Virus record (IMG/VR): IMGVR_UViG_3300028837_001857 | Location: 1 to 40,754 of that record | Source of the DNA: a virus | Length of the DNA: 40,754 nt | Reading direction: 5' to 3' (one strand) | Shown: piece by piece, positions 1 to 7,272 of the stretch | How the letters are laid out: the number at the start of each line of letters is the position of its first letter | Position numbering within the stretch: the stretch's first letter is position 1 | Notes under the pieces: generated by a model | Seen by the model: the letters and a program-made list of their open reading frames with translations, nothing else | The model's database searches: none | Told to the model about the DNA's origin: nothing | Program-made: the position numbers and the translations under genes

Positions 1-2
1 GA

Positions 3-75
3 TGCGGGGAGGTTAGGTAACCAGTCGGGGCTCATATCCCCGGTCTTTCGGGTTCAATTCCCGGCCCCGCTTCCA
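3..75 (+). tRNA. tRNA with CAU anticodon, initiator-like, short D arm
   Basis: The sequence folds as a tRNA. The anticodon stem CGGGG/CCCCG (26-30 with 38-42) closes loop CTCATAT with anticodon CAT at 33-35. The T stem TCGGG/CCCGG (48-52 with 60-64) closes loop TTCAATT. The acceptor stem GCGGGG/CCCCGC pairs 4-9 with 65-70, and an encoded CCA lies at 73-75. The first acceptor position (T3 against T71) is unpaired, as the 1-72 pair is in bacterial initiator tRNAs, and the G:C-rich anticodon stem also fits an initiator. The D arm is odd: only 16 nt lie between acceptor and anticodon stems, allowing GTT/AAC around a 4-nt loop that contains GG. It could be a phage-borne tRNA-Met-like gene, a decayed gene, or captured host tRNA sequence. 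Confidence 0.65.
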
Positions 76-86
76 ACTATAAATTT

Positions 87-1805
87 ATGAGTGATGATCA
101 AAATAATAATTCCGGGAATGGCGAGGACAAAAAAGGCCCGGGTGTCGGGGGCGTTGAAGATGGCCATGGCGCCGGGAGCGGTGAGGGTCAAAAAGATCAG
201 GCCGGTGGCGGTGATCGGGATTCGATGCTGGAGAAGGTGGAAGCTCGGAAAAAAGAGCTGGATCGGAAACTGGATGAGCAGAAAGAACCCGGGAGACCGG
301 AAATCACTTCGCGGTTTGTGCAGGATTGCTTATATGCCAATGAACTGGGTGACGGGATGTTAGCGGCGGCGCTGTTTAAGGACAGGTTTTTGTATGTGAA
401 ATCCTGGGAGGAATGGTTGTCCTGGGAGGGTCACCACTGGGAGCGGGATATAATGGCAAAATCCAAGGCTTCGGTTGAAGAGGTGGCCCAGGAATATCTA
501 TCCGAGTCGACGCGGATAGTGGGGAAAATCGGCACGGCCATTAAAAATAAAGATAAAGAGCTTTTAAATACCCTCCAGGATACACAAAAAAGTATTTATA
601 AGCGTGTGGGGCGGCTGCGATCAGAGCGGGGCCGGGCTAATACTTTAAAGTTTGCCCATACTAATATATCAAATCAGATTGCTATTAAAGGTGATGAGTT
701 GGACACAAATCCATGGCTGCTGGCTTGTAACAACGGGGTCATCGATTTACGGACCGGGGAGCTTCGCCCCGGGCGTCCTGATGATCTAATTTCAAAGGCC
801 AGCCCGTTTGATTATTCCGGGATAGATACGCCGGCACCCACCTGGGAGCTGTTTTTAAAACAGACCCTGGCAACAAAAACATTTCCTTCGGAAAAATCAT
901 CGCCATTATTTCAGGAGCATCCGCCCCTTGTGGATTATATTGGCCGTTTATTTGGTTATGGGCTCACCGGATTAACCATCGAGCATTTTTTACCGATCTT
1001 TTGGGGCCAGGGTTGGAACGGCAAGGGCACAGTGATTGAGACTGTCTCATCAATCCTGGGAAATTATATGGCTCCTATACAATCCGAGATGCTTTTAGAC
1101 CAGGGCCGGGTTAAAAATTCGGCGGGTCCGTCACCGGACATTATGGCTCTGCGCGGCCTTCGTATCGCGTTTGCGTCAGAGACCGACCAGGGCCGGCGGT
1201 TTTCCACTTCCCGGGTTAAATGGCTCACCGGCGGCGATACCCTAAAAGGCAGGCATCCTCATGATAAACATGAAATTGAATTTGATCCCACACACACATT
1301 ATTATTAATGACCAATTCCAAACCCGACGTGGCGGATGATGATTTCGCGTTCTGGGAGCGGGTCCACCTGGTGCCGTTTGAATTGTCGTTTGTGTTGAGG
1401 GAACCGGAGAAAGAAAACGAGCGGCCGGCGGATAAATATTTAAAACAGAAATTATTAAACGAGGGACCCGGGATCCTGGCCTGGCTGGTTCGCGGATGCC
1501 TGGAGTGGCAGCGGATCGGGCTGGAACCGCCGGCGGTTGTTATCGATGCCACGAAAGAATACCGGCGAAACGAAGATCTGCTTGGTCATTTTTTAAAAGA
1601 TTGCTGTTATGAGGGACAGGATGTAACCACCACGGCAGCCGAGCTCTATGATCGCTTCCGGAAATGGTGGGAAATTAACGTTTCCAGGAAGATATTGAGC
1701 CAGAAAAAGTTTGGCGGTATGATGGTTAAAAAATTTAAACGAAGCAAATCAGGCACATATCGGTATTTTGGCATCGGTTTATTGGCCGACTGGGATGAAG
1801 AATAA
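87..1805 (+). CDS. P4/D5-type primase-helicase (SF3 ATPase)
   Basis: Replication protein of the phage/plasmid primase P4 (D5) family, expected to unwind DNA at the phage origin as a ring-shaped SF3 helicase. Residues 1-65 are a Gly/Asp/Lys-rich disordered leader. A D5_N-like segment lies near residues 205-240 (NNGVIDLRTG). The ATPase follows: Walker A GQGWNGKGT near residue 309, an acidic SETDQGRRF segment near 362, and the sensor-1-like LLLMTNSKP near 408. The C-terminal part resembles the winged-helix tail of P4-like primases. No separate catalytic primase domain is evident in this polypeptide; the CHC2/TOPRIM protein at 2307 may supply priming. It starts 11 nt after the tRNA and has no strong Shine-Dalgarno sequence. 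An AT-rich region with inverted repeats follows. Confidence 0.9.
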   Translation: MSDDQNNNSGNGEDKKGPGVGGVEDGHGAGSGEGQKDQAGGGDRDSMLEKVEARKKELDRKLDEQKEPGRPEITSRFVQDCLYANELGDGMLAAALFKDRFLYVKSWEEWLSWEGHHWERDIMAKSKASVEEVAQEYLSESTRIVGKIGTAIKNKDKELLNTLQDTQKSIYKRVGRLRSERGRANTLKFAHTNISNQIAIKGDELDTNPWLLACNNGVIDLRTGELRPGRPDDLISKASPFDYSGIDTPAPTWELFLKQTLATKTFPSEKSSPLFQEHPPLVDYIGRLFGYGLTGLTIEHFLPIFWGQGWNGKGTVIETVSSILGNYMAPIQSEMLLDQGRVKNSAGPSPDIMALRGLRIAFASETDQGRRFSTSRVKWLTGGDTLKGRHPHDKHEIEFDPTHTLLLMTNSKPDVADDDFAFWERVHLVPFELSFVLREPEKENERPADKYLKQKLLNEGPGILAWLVRGCLEWQRIGLEPPAVVIDATKEYRRNEDLLGHFLKDCCYEGQDVTTTAAELYDRFRKWWEINVSRKILSQKKFGGMMVKKFKRSKSGTYRYFGIGLLADWDEE

Positions 1806-2043
1806 TGGTTTTTAATCGTCCAGAGGTAAATATAATAGTTTTATTGGTATGTTATACCATACTGTGTTCCCTGTTTCGGACTATCAGGGGGCTAATGTAC
1901 CTAAAGTCAAAAAACGATATATAGAAACTGTTTTTTATTTTTTATACCCATTAACCCCTCTATAGTCCAAATATAAGAAATAGGATGATGTAAGTATATA
2001 ATATAATAATAAAAAAAGAAGTTGGACCATTGAAAGGAGAAAA
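1806..2043. other. AT-rich intergenic region with inverted repeats, candidate origin or operator
   Basis: This is the longest gap in the replication operon and holds no convincing gene. It contains a perfect 6-bp inverted repeat TGGTAT-GTT-ATACCA (1845-1859). A longer imperfect inverted repeat pairs 1878-1897 with 1949-1968 (16 of 20 positions) around a 51-nt AT-rich loop. Positions 1970-2030 are nearly all A/T with a TATAAT at 2002-2007. An AT-rich stretch with inverted repeats beside a P4-type helicase gene suits a replication origin, but an operator or attenuator would look similar. Confidence 0.4.
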
Positions 2044-2310
2044 ATGGGTAAAAAAAGTAATAAAAAAAAATCTAATACGCCGCCGTTGCCTGTGCCGCTG
2101 TTTCAGATCCGGATTAATGTGATGAATAACGGCGCTATTAATGTGCAGGGATTTCCGAAAAATCTGGATATGGCATTAAAGACCATGGATGAGGGTAAAA
2201 ACGCGGTTGTGAAATGGTTCATCCAACAGGCTAAGGAAAACCGGCTTAACGATCATAATATTGTGGATGGTGGGAATATTATCGTGCCGAAAAAAGGGCT
2301 TTTAATGTGA
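2044..2310 (+). CDS. Small hypothetical phage protein in replication operon
   Basis: An 88-residue protein with a strongly basic N-terminus (six Lys in the first ten residues, Asn and Ser between) and a body of alternating hydrophobic residues. A good Shine-Dalgarno AAAGGAG lies 5 nt before the ATG. The 3' end overlaps the next gene by four bases. I recognise no family. Its place between two primase-related genes suggests a replication accessory role, but that rests only on position. Confidence 0.6.
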   Translation: MGKKSNKKKSNTPPLPVPLFQIRINVMNNGAINVQGFPKNLDMALKTMDEGKNAVVKWFIQQAKENRLNDHNIVDGGNIIVPKKGLLM

Positions 2311-3764
2311 ATGTGTTGGAATTAGTGAGAGCGAAAGGGATCGATTTAAAAAAAGCGGGGTCCACCCATGGGGGGGAGTGGTGTTCTCCGTGTCCGGGGT
2401 GTGGTGGAGACGATCGGTTCCGGATATGGCCTGAGCAGAATTCCGGGACAGGATCATTCTGGTGTCGGGGGTGTGGTAAGGCCGGAGATCGGGTTACGTT
2501 TTTGATGGAATTTGACGGCAAATCTTATCTGGAGGCCTGTAGGGCGCTGGATATTGAGATGAAAAATGAGGATTACAGGACGCCCAGGCCGCCGGGGAAA
2601 GGAAGGGATGAATATCGAACATCGAATATTCAACATCGAATGATGAATGAAAAGAAAAAAACGTCGGAATTGCCGGCGGATTTGTGGGTTGAAAAGGCGG
2701 GCGCCCTGGTGGAGTGGGCGCACGGGAAGTTGTTAGAGAATGAGGAGCAGTTGGCCTGGTTGGCGGACCGGGGGATCGATCGGGATGCGGTGGAGAAATT
2801 TCGGCTGGGGTGGAATCCGGGATGGGTGGAAAAAAATAAGGACGGGCGGGATATTTGGCGGCCCCGGGAGAGTTGGGGGCTGCCAACTGTGATGAAGGAA
2901 AATAAAAACGGGAAGATGGTTAAGAAAAAACTCTGGGTCTCGAGAGGGTTGGTGATACCGTTTTTAAAGGATGAACATCGAACATCGAACGTCCAACATC
3001 GAACATCGAATGATAAGGTGAGCCGGATCCGGATCCGTCGCCTCGATGGTGAGCCGAGGTATTATGTTTTACCGGGTTCGAATATGGATATGATGGTTTT
3101 GGGTGATGATAATCGGGCGTTTTTGGTGGTTGAATCGGAACTTGACGCGATAATGTGCCACGCGCAGTCCGGAGATTTGAGCTCGGTGATCGCTTTGGGG
3201 TCGTCGTTGGCCAAACCGGATAAAAAATTAATGGAAAATCTGCGGAATTCGGCGGTTATTCTGCTGGCCCAGGATTATGATGCAGCCGGCGTAAAAGCTA
3301 TGGCTTGGTGGAAACGGGAATTTCAGCAGGCAAAGACCTGGCCGGTGCCTGACGGCGGGGATCCGGGGGAAGCATTTCAGGCCGGAATCGATATCCGGGC
3401 GTGGATCAGCGCCGGACTTCCTGAAGGGTGGCGGGTCGGACAATCGCTTTTGGATAGAAATAAAAAAGTGGGCGACGTGAAACCAGTGGCACAGGAAAAA
3501 AAGAAAGTGGGGAGGAAAGAAGGTGGGAAGATTGGTAATTTGGCGCTTGAAGAGCTTGCCGGGTTGTTGCGGGAACATCCCGTGGTTATCCACAACACTC
3601 CGGAGCGCACGTTTATAGCCGCGTCGATGAAGTGGCAGCAGCAGAACTGGAATGTTTATAAGCGGATTTCTGCGCTGGTGTTTTTAAATGCCGATGTTTT
3701 CCATTATATTTCCGCGCATCCGGCGGATAAGATTACCGGGGAAAATATTAACTATAAGAGGTGA
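2307..3764 (+). CDS. DNA primase with CHC2 zinc finger and TOPRIM-like domain
   Basis: The N-terminal zinc finger has C26, C29, C32 and then C53/C56, with flanking GGDDRF and GDRVTF segments typical of CHC2 primases. A TOPRIM-like core follows: FLVVESELDAI near residue 271 holds the catalytic Glu, and LLAQDYDAAG near 319 holds the Asp pair. It should make RNA primers at the phage fork with the P4-type helicase. The start is GTG at 2307, overlapping the previous gene. Two in-frame stretches, near residues 101-115 and 222-236, read EYRTSNIQHRMMN and EHRTSNVQHRTSN. Both are encoded by dispersed repeat family C and look like insertions between the zinc finger and TOPRIM domain. The last 130 residues are basic and unassigned. 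Confidence 0.85.
   Translation: MNVLELVRAKGIDLKKAGSTHGGEWCSPCPGCGGDDRFRIWPEQNSGTGSFWCRGCGKAGDRVTFLMEFDGKSYLEACRALDIEMKNEDYRTPRPPGKGRDEYRTSNIQHRMMNEKKKTSELPADLWVEKAGALVEWAHGKLLENEEQLAWLADRGIDRDAVEKFRLGWNPGWVEKNKDGRDIWRPRESWGLPTVMKENKNGKMVKKKLWVSRGLVIPFLKDEHRTSNVQHRTSNDKVSRIRIRRLDGEPRYYVLPGSNMDMMVLGDDNRAFLVVESELDAIMCHAQSGDLSSVIALGSSLAKPDKKLMENLRNSAVILLAQDYDAAGVKAMAWWKREFQQAKTWPVPDGGDPGEAFQAGIDIRAWISAGLPEGWRVGQSLLDRNKKVGDVKPVAQEKKKVGRKEGGKIGNLALEELAGLLREHPVVIHNTPERTFIAASMKWQQQNWNVYKRISALVFLNADVFHYISAHPADKITGENINYKR
2608..2650 (+). repeat. Dispersed repeat family C, copy 1 (in-frame, coding)
   Basis: Iterations of ATCGAA/ACATCGAA lie inside the primase gene and are read in frame as Arg-Thr-Ser-Asn-Ile-Gln-His-Arg. 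The unit recurs at 2970, 8272, 9373, 16783 and 35843. Confidence 0.8.
2970..3014 (+). repeat. Dispersed repeat family C, copy 2 (in-frame, coding)
   Basis: A second ATCGAA-rich copy in the same primase gene, again in frame. Its core GAACGTCCAACATCGAA is shared with the intergenic copies at 9373 and 16783, so the insertion is recognisable at DNA level and not only in protein. Confidence 0.85.
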
Positions 3765-3768
3765 ATAA

Positions 3769-3969
3769 ATGGTTTTTGATTTAGATGGATTGTGTTTTGG
3801 TGAACGTCTTTATGCGCAGGGTAGATGGTGGTTACGTATAAAAAGAATAACAAAAGATTGGTATTTTGTTTGTGATAAGGAGACGATTTTACCCGCGCCG
3901 GCGTTATTAATACATCAATCGGAAGCAGATAGGAAATATCAAAATATTTTATTTAGAAAAATCGGGTGA
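3769..3969 (+). CDS. Small hypothetical protein
   Basis: A 66-residue protein rich in aromatic residues (GRWWLRIKRI, WYFVCDKE). It sits between primase and helicase with gaps of only 4 nt on each side, so it is part of the operon. The codons are AT-rich, as in the start of the helicase gene that follows. No family is recognised. Confidence 0.5.
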   Translation: MVFDLDGLCFGERLYAQGRWWLRIKRITKDWYFVCDKETILPAPALLIHQSEADRKYQNILFRKIG

Positions 3970-3973
3970 AAAT

Positions 3974-5614
3974 ATGATATCTATTAATAATAACACTAAT
4001 ACAATCGATATATGTTTTAATTCTTGGGGTTTAAAATCCTATGGGGTGTTTCTCCAGTCTAAAAATCTCCCAGAATATAATTTAACATATGATTGGAAAA
4101 CCGATTCTTATCAATTAAAAGCTCCGGCGCGGTTTGCTCATATTTTTGGTTTGGATGATGTTGTGGTGGATCGCGGCTGGCTTGCATTATCTAATTATCT
4201 ATTCGATTATCAGAAATTTATCTTAGAGACCGCCCTGGCAGCCAAACGATATGCGGTATGGGCGGATACGGGTCTGGGGAAAACCGCTATAGGGTTGGAG
4301 TTCGCCCGCCAGGTGGCGCATCGAACCGGAGGGCGGTTTTTAATGATCGCACCGCTCAATATTATTCCACAAACCATTGACGAGGCGGCCCGGTTTTATG
4401 GTGATGAATATAAAATAAAAATATTAGAAAATCGGGAGGAATTAAAAGCTTGGGCCACAGGTGTTGGGGTTAAATCGCAATTTGCGATTACCAATCCTGC
4501 TAAATTTATCCCGCGAAACAATGAGCCGGAAATTATATCCGAGATACAGCATCTCGCGGGCGTGTGGTTGGATGAATCGTCAATTTTAAAAACCGGCGGC
4601 GGAACCATTAAGTGGGCGTTGATTAAATCCTGTAGAGGGTTGGAATATAAACTGTCCACCACGGCAACCCCGGCGCCGAATGATACTATGGAATATGCCA
4701 GCCAGGGCAGTTTTCTTGAAAAATTGCGATCCGAGGGGGAAATCTTATGGACGTTTTTTATCCGGGATAAACAGGGTAATTGGAAGGTGAAGGACCATGC
4801 TAAAGACGCGTTTTACCGGTTTATGTCCGGATGGAGTGTGTATTTAAAAAACCCGAAAAATTACGGATTTGAAGATAATTTAAAAAACCTGCCTAAGCCC
4901 ACGATCAAAGAATATAAAATCCATCCCACGGAAGAACAGCGGGATTTGATTAGAAAAATGCCGGATGCCGCGGGCCAGCTGTCTTTGTTTGGCAAGGGCG
5001 ATACCGTGAAGTTGGGAATTTCCGAACGCTCTAAATATTCCCAGCTTGCAAAAGGATTTATGTATGCCGGCGAAAAACGCAAAGCCGTGCGATATCCCAG
5101 TTTAAAGCCCGGTTTTGTGGTGGATTTGATTTTGAAAGATTTGGATGACGGCTCGCAGATATTGGTGTGGACGGTGTTTGATGAGGAAAGTGATATTATT
5201 TCCGAGATCTTGGATGTGCATTCATGGGGCTTCACATATGCCACACTGTCCGGCAAAACACCAAAAGCCAAGCGACCCGCCATTGTTGAAGATTTTAGAA
5301 AAGGTAAAATCGATGTGTTGATTTCCAAGGCGTCTTTGTTGGGGTTTGGTTTAAATTTTCAAAACTGCGGGGCCATGATCTTTTCGGGATTTAATGATTC
5401 GTTCGAGCAGTTTTATCAGGCCGTGCGCCGTGCATACCGGTACGGCCAGACCGAATCCGTTAAAATATATATCCCTTATATTCCTGAGTTGGAGGGTATT
5501 GTCTGGGATAATGTGATGAGAAAACAGGATCAATTTATTTATGACACCAATATTCAGGAACGAAACTATCTAAAGGCGATCAAAGGGGTTTTAAATGGAA
5601 TCTTCAAAAATTAA
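3974..5614 (+). CDS. SNF2-type DEAD/DEAH helicase
   Basis: Superfamily 2 DNA helicase or translocase, of a kind often found beside a DNA methyltransferase in phages. Motif I is ADTGLGKTA near residue 97. Motif II is LDES near 197. Motif III is STTATPAPND near 226-235. The second RecA-like lobe has an ILVWTVFDEE segment, VLISKASLLGFGLNFQ, and motif VI QAVRRAYRYGQ near 484. The gene overlaps the methyltransferase by 20 bp, which suggests coupled translation. Expected roles are replication restart, remodelling at the fork, or helping the methyltransferase. Confidence 0.85.
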   Translation: MISINNNTNTIDICFNSWGLKSYGVFLQSKNLPEYNLTYDWKTDSYQLKAPARFAHIFGLDDVVVDRGWLALSNYLFDYQKFILETALAAKRYAVWADTGLGKTAIGLEFARQVAHRTGGRFLMIAPLNIIPQTIDEAARFYGDEYKIKILENREELKAWATGVGVKSQFAITNPAKFIPRNNEPEIISEIQHLAGVWLDESSILKTGGGTIKWALIKSCRGLEYKLSTTATPAPNDTMEYASQGSFLEKLRSEGEILWTFFIRDKQGNWKVKDHAKDAFYRFMSGWSVYLKNPKNYGFEDNLKNLPKPTIKEYKIHPTEEQRDLIRKMPDAAGQLSLFGKGDTVKLGISERSKYSQLAKGFMYAGEKRKAVRYPSLKPGFVVDLILKDLDDGSQILVWTVFDEESDIISEILDVHSWGFTYATLSGKTPKAKRPAIVEDFRKGKIDVLISKASLLGFGLNFQNCGAMIFSGFNDSFEQFYQAVRRAYRYGQTESVKIYIPYIPELEGIVWDNVMRKQDQFIYDTNIQERNYLKAIKGVLNGIFKN

Positions 5615-6503
5615 TATTCACTTCGGGGATTGTGTCCCGGGTATGGTCGAACACTGCCCGGATGAGAGTTGTGATTGCTTGATTACTTCCATCCCGTTCG
5701 GCGCCCTGTTCTCGTATTCCCACAAAACCGAGGATATGGGCAACAACCAGGATGGTATTGAATTGCACGAGGGCCAGTTTGCGGTTCATCTCAGGTTTGG
5801 AATCGAGCAGTTTTATCGCGTGTTAAAGCCCGGCTCCGTGGCGTGCATCCATATCCAGCAGCTTCTCATGTATAAGGTTCAGCACGGGCACATGGGTATG
5901 CGGGATTTCCGGGGCGCGGTCATAACCATGTTTAAAAATCACGGTTTTCAGGCCCACGGGGAAGTAGCCATACCAAAAAATCCTCAAGCCGTAGCTACCA
6001 GGCTTAAACTTCATTCCCTGATGTTTATTACCGGGAAGAAAGATTCCAGGAGATTAGCGCCGGCCATGAATGATTATATATTGTTTTTCAAAAAGCCAGG
6101 AGGCGGCATTCCGGTGCGCGGGATTTATGATGAAGAAATCAATCCGGACGGATGGTTTACCACCGAAGACTGGATCAGGTGGGCCAACGGGTGTTGGAGC
6201 GACATTCTGGAAATCGATACCCTCGAAGGCTGGCGGTGCGCAAAAGAAAGTCAAGAAGAAAAGCACGTGTGCCCGCTTCAGTTGGAGCCGGTGCGCCGGT
6301 GTATTAAGATATACACAAACCCCGGAGATATTGTTTTGGAACCATTTTGCGGCATCGGAACCGTGCCTTATGTATGCGTGGAACAGGGCCGGCGGTGTGT
6401 GGCGTTTGAATTGAAGGAATCCTATTATCGAATGAGCATGGCTAATATAAAAAAAGCCTGCCGGTTAGATCCACAGATGAGCTTGTTTAATAATGATGAC
6501 TGA
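5595..6503 (+). CDS. Phage DNA methyltransferase (beta-class N6/N4 type), variant catalytic motif
   Basis: SAM-dependent DNA methylase of the N6-adenine/N4-cytosine family. The motif order is beta class: motif IV near residues 31-36, motif I (VLEPFCGIGTV) near 248-258. The catalytic tetrad, normally D/S/N-P-P-Y/F, reads S-I-P-F. The second proline and the aromatic residue are kept, but the first proline is Ile. The central region (RLKLHSLMFITGKK) and the Trp-rich segment before motif I resemble phage orphan methylases. No restriction endonuclease is encoded nearby, so self-protection or regulation by methylation is likely. The substitution leaves activity uncertain. The gene overlaps the helicase upstream and the small terminase gene downstream. 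Confidence 0.8.
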   Translation: MESSKINIHFGDCVPGMVEHCPDESCDCLITSIPFGALFSYSHKTEDMGNNQDGIELHEGQFAVHLRFGIEQFYRVLKPGSVACIHIQQLLMYKVQHGHMGMRDFRGAVITMFKNHGFQAHGEVAIPKNPQAVATRLKLHSLMFITGKKDSRRLAPAMNDYILFFKKPGGGIPVRGIYDEEINPDGWFTTEDWIRWANGCWSDILEIDTLEGWRCAKESQEEKHVCPLQLEPVRRCIKIYTNPGDIVLEPFCGIGTVPYVCVEQGRRCVAFELKESYYRMSMANIKKACRLDPQMSLFNNDD

Positions 6504-7164
6504 CACTGATCTTGGAATATTAAAGACGGCCAAGGAGACGGCTAAAAAGAATGTGGAAAAGGATCCGTCAAAGGCGAATCTGGATGCGTTTGATAAGGCG
6601 TCGCGGATGTTGGCGGATTATTTGGCCGGGGATAAAGAGCCGGGTTTTGATAATCGGCTGGAGGCGCATGGGTATTTGAAGCGGCTGGGTTATAAGGTCG
6701 GGAAGTCCAAGTTTTATCAGGACTGCAAGGCGGGGATGCTGCGGATGCAGTCTGACGGGTCGGTGTTGGAGAGCGATGTCAAGGCGTATGTGGCCAGGGC
6801 CGGGCTGGTGAAGCCGGACCAGGCGGCATATGATATCGAGTCCAGCGATCTGATGAGAAAGAAGCAAAAGCGGGAGGTGGAAAAACTGACGGCCCAGGTG
6901 GAGGAGATGACCATCAAGTTGGATGTTTTAAAGCACAATCTGCTTGACCGGAACCAGGTGGAGACCGAGCAGGCCATTAAGGCCGGGGCGCTTATGGCAG
7001 GGATAAGCCATGTGTTCCGCAACTTTGCCAGGGACGCCATACAATTGGTGGAAGGAAATTTAAAGCATACCCAGGCGCTGGTGAATTTCTGGACGGCCAA
7101 GGTGGAGAGTTTGTTTGATGAGTTTGCGCGGATGGACGAGATTGAAGTGCAAATAAAAAATTAA
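6493..7164 (+). CDS. Terminase small subunit (Nu1-like)
   Basis: A 223-residue protein expected to recognise the packaging site and recruit TerL. Residues around 50-95 (LKRLGYKVGKSKFYQDCKAG ... ESDVKAYVA) form a winged-helix/excisionase-like DNA-binding pattern, as in lambda Nu1. A charged coiled coil follows near 115-155 (KKQKREVEKLTAQVEEMTIK), then a helical C-terminus likely to contact TerL. The gene overlaps the methyltransferase by 11 bp, with ATGATG at 6493. Only a palindromic repeat separates it from TerL, which supports the identification. Confidence 0.75.
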   Translation: MMTDTDLGILKTAKETAKKNVEKDPSKANLDAFDKASRMLADYLAGDKEPGFDNRLEAHGYLKRLGYKVGKSKFYQDCKAGMLRMQSDGSVLESDVKAYVARAGLVKPDQAAYDIESSDLMRKKQKREVEKLTAQVEEMTIKLDVLKHNLLDRNQVETEQAIKAGALMAGISHVFRNFARDAIQLVEGNLKHTQALVNFWTAKVESLFDEFARMDEIEVQIKN

Positions 7165-7200
7165 CCGCGAATGGACGCGAATAAACACAAATAAAAAAGT

Positions 7201-7272
7201 AGCCACAAAGACACAAAGACACCAAGGAAATTTTTATAAAAAAACGCTTCGTGCCTTTGTGTCTTTGTGGCG
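7201..7272 (+). repeat. Palindromic repeat family A, copy 1
   Basis: A long imperfect inverted repeat: a left arm beginning GCCACAAAGACACAAAGACA, an A/T-rich loop, and a right arm ending CTTTGTGGCG. It lies between the two terminase genes, and the TerL GTG start falls inside the right arm. Confidence 0.9.

Noticed and set aside
1-75. tRNA 3' end as the attachment core
   Set aside because: No second copy of its 3' end was seen near the integrase, and a better core lies at 40395-40417. It remains possible if the sequence is incomplete.
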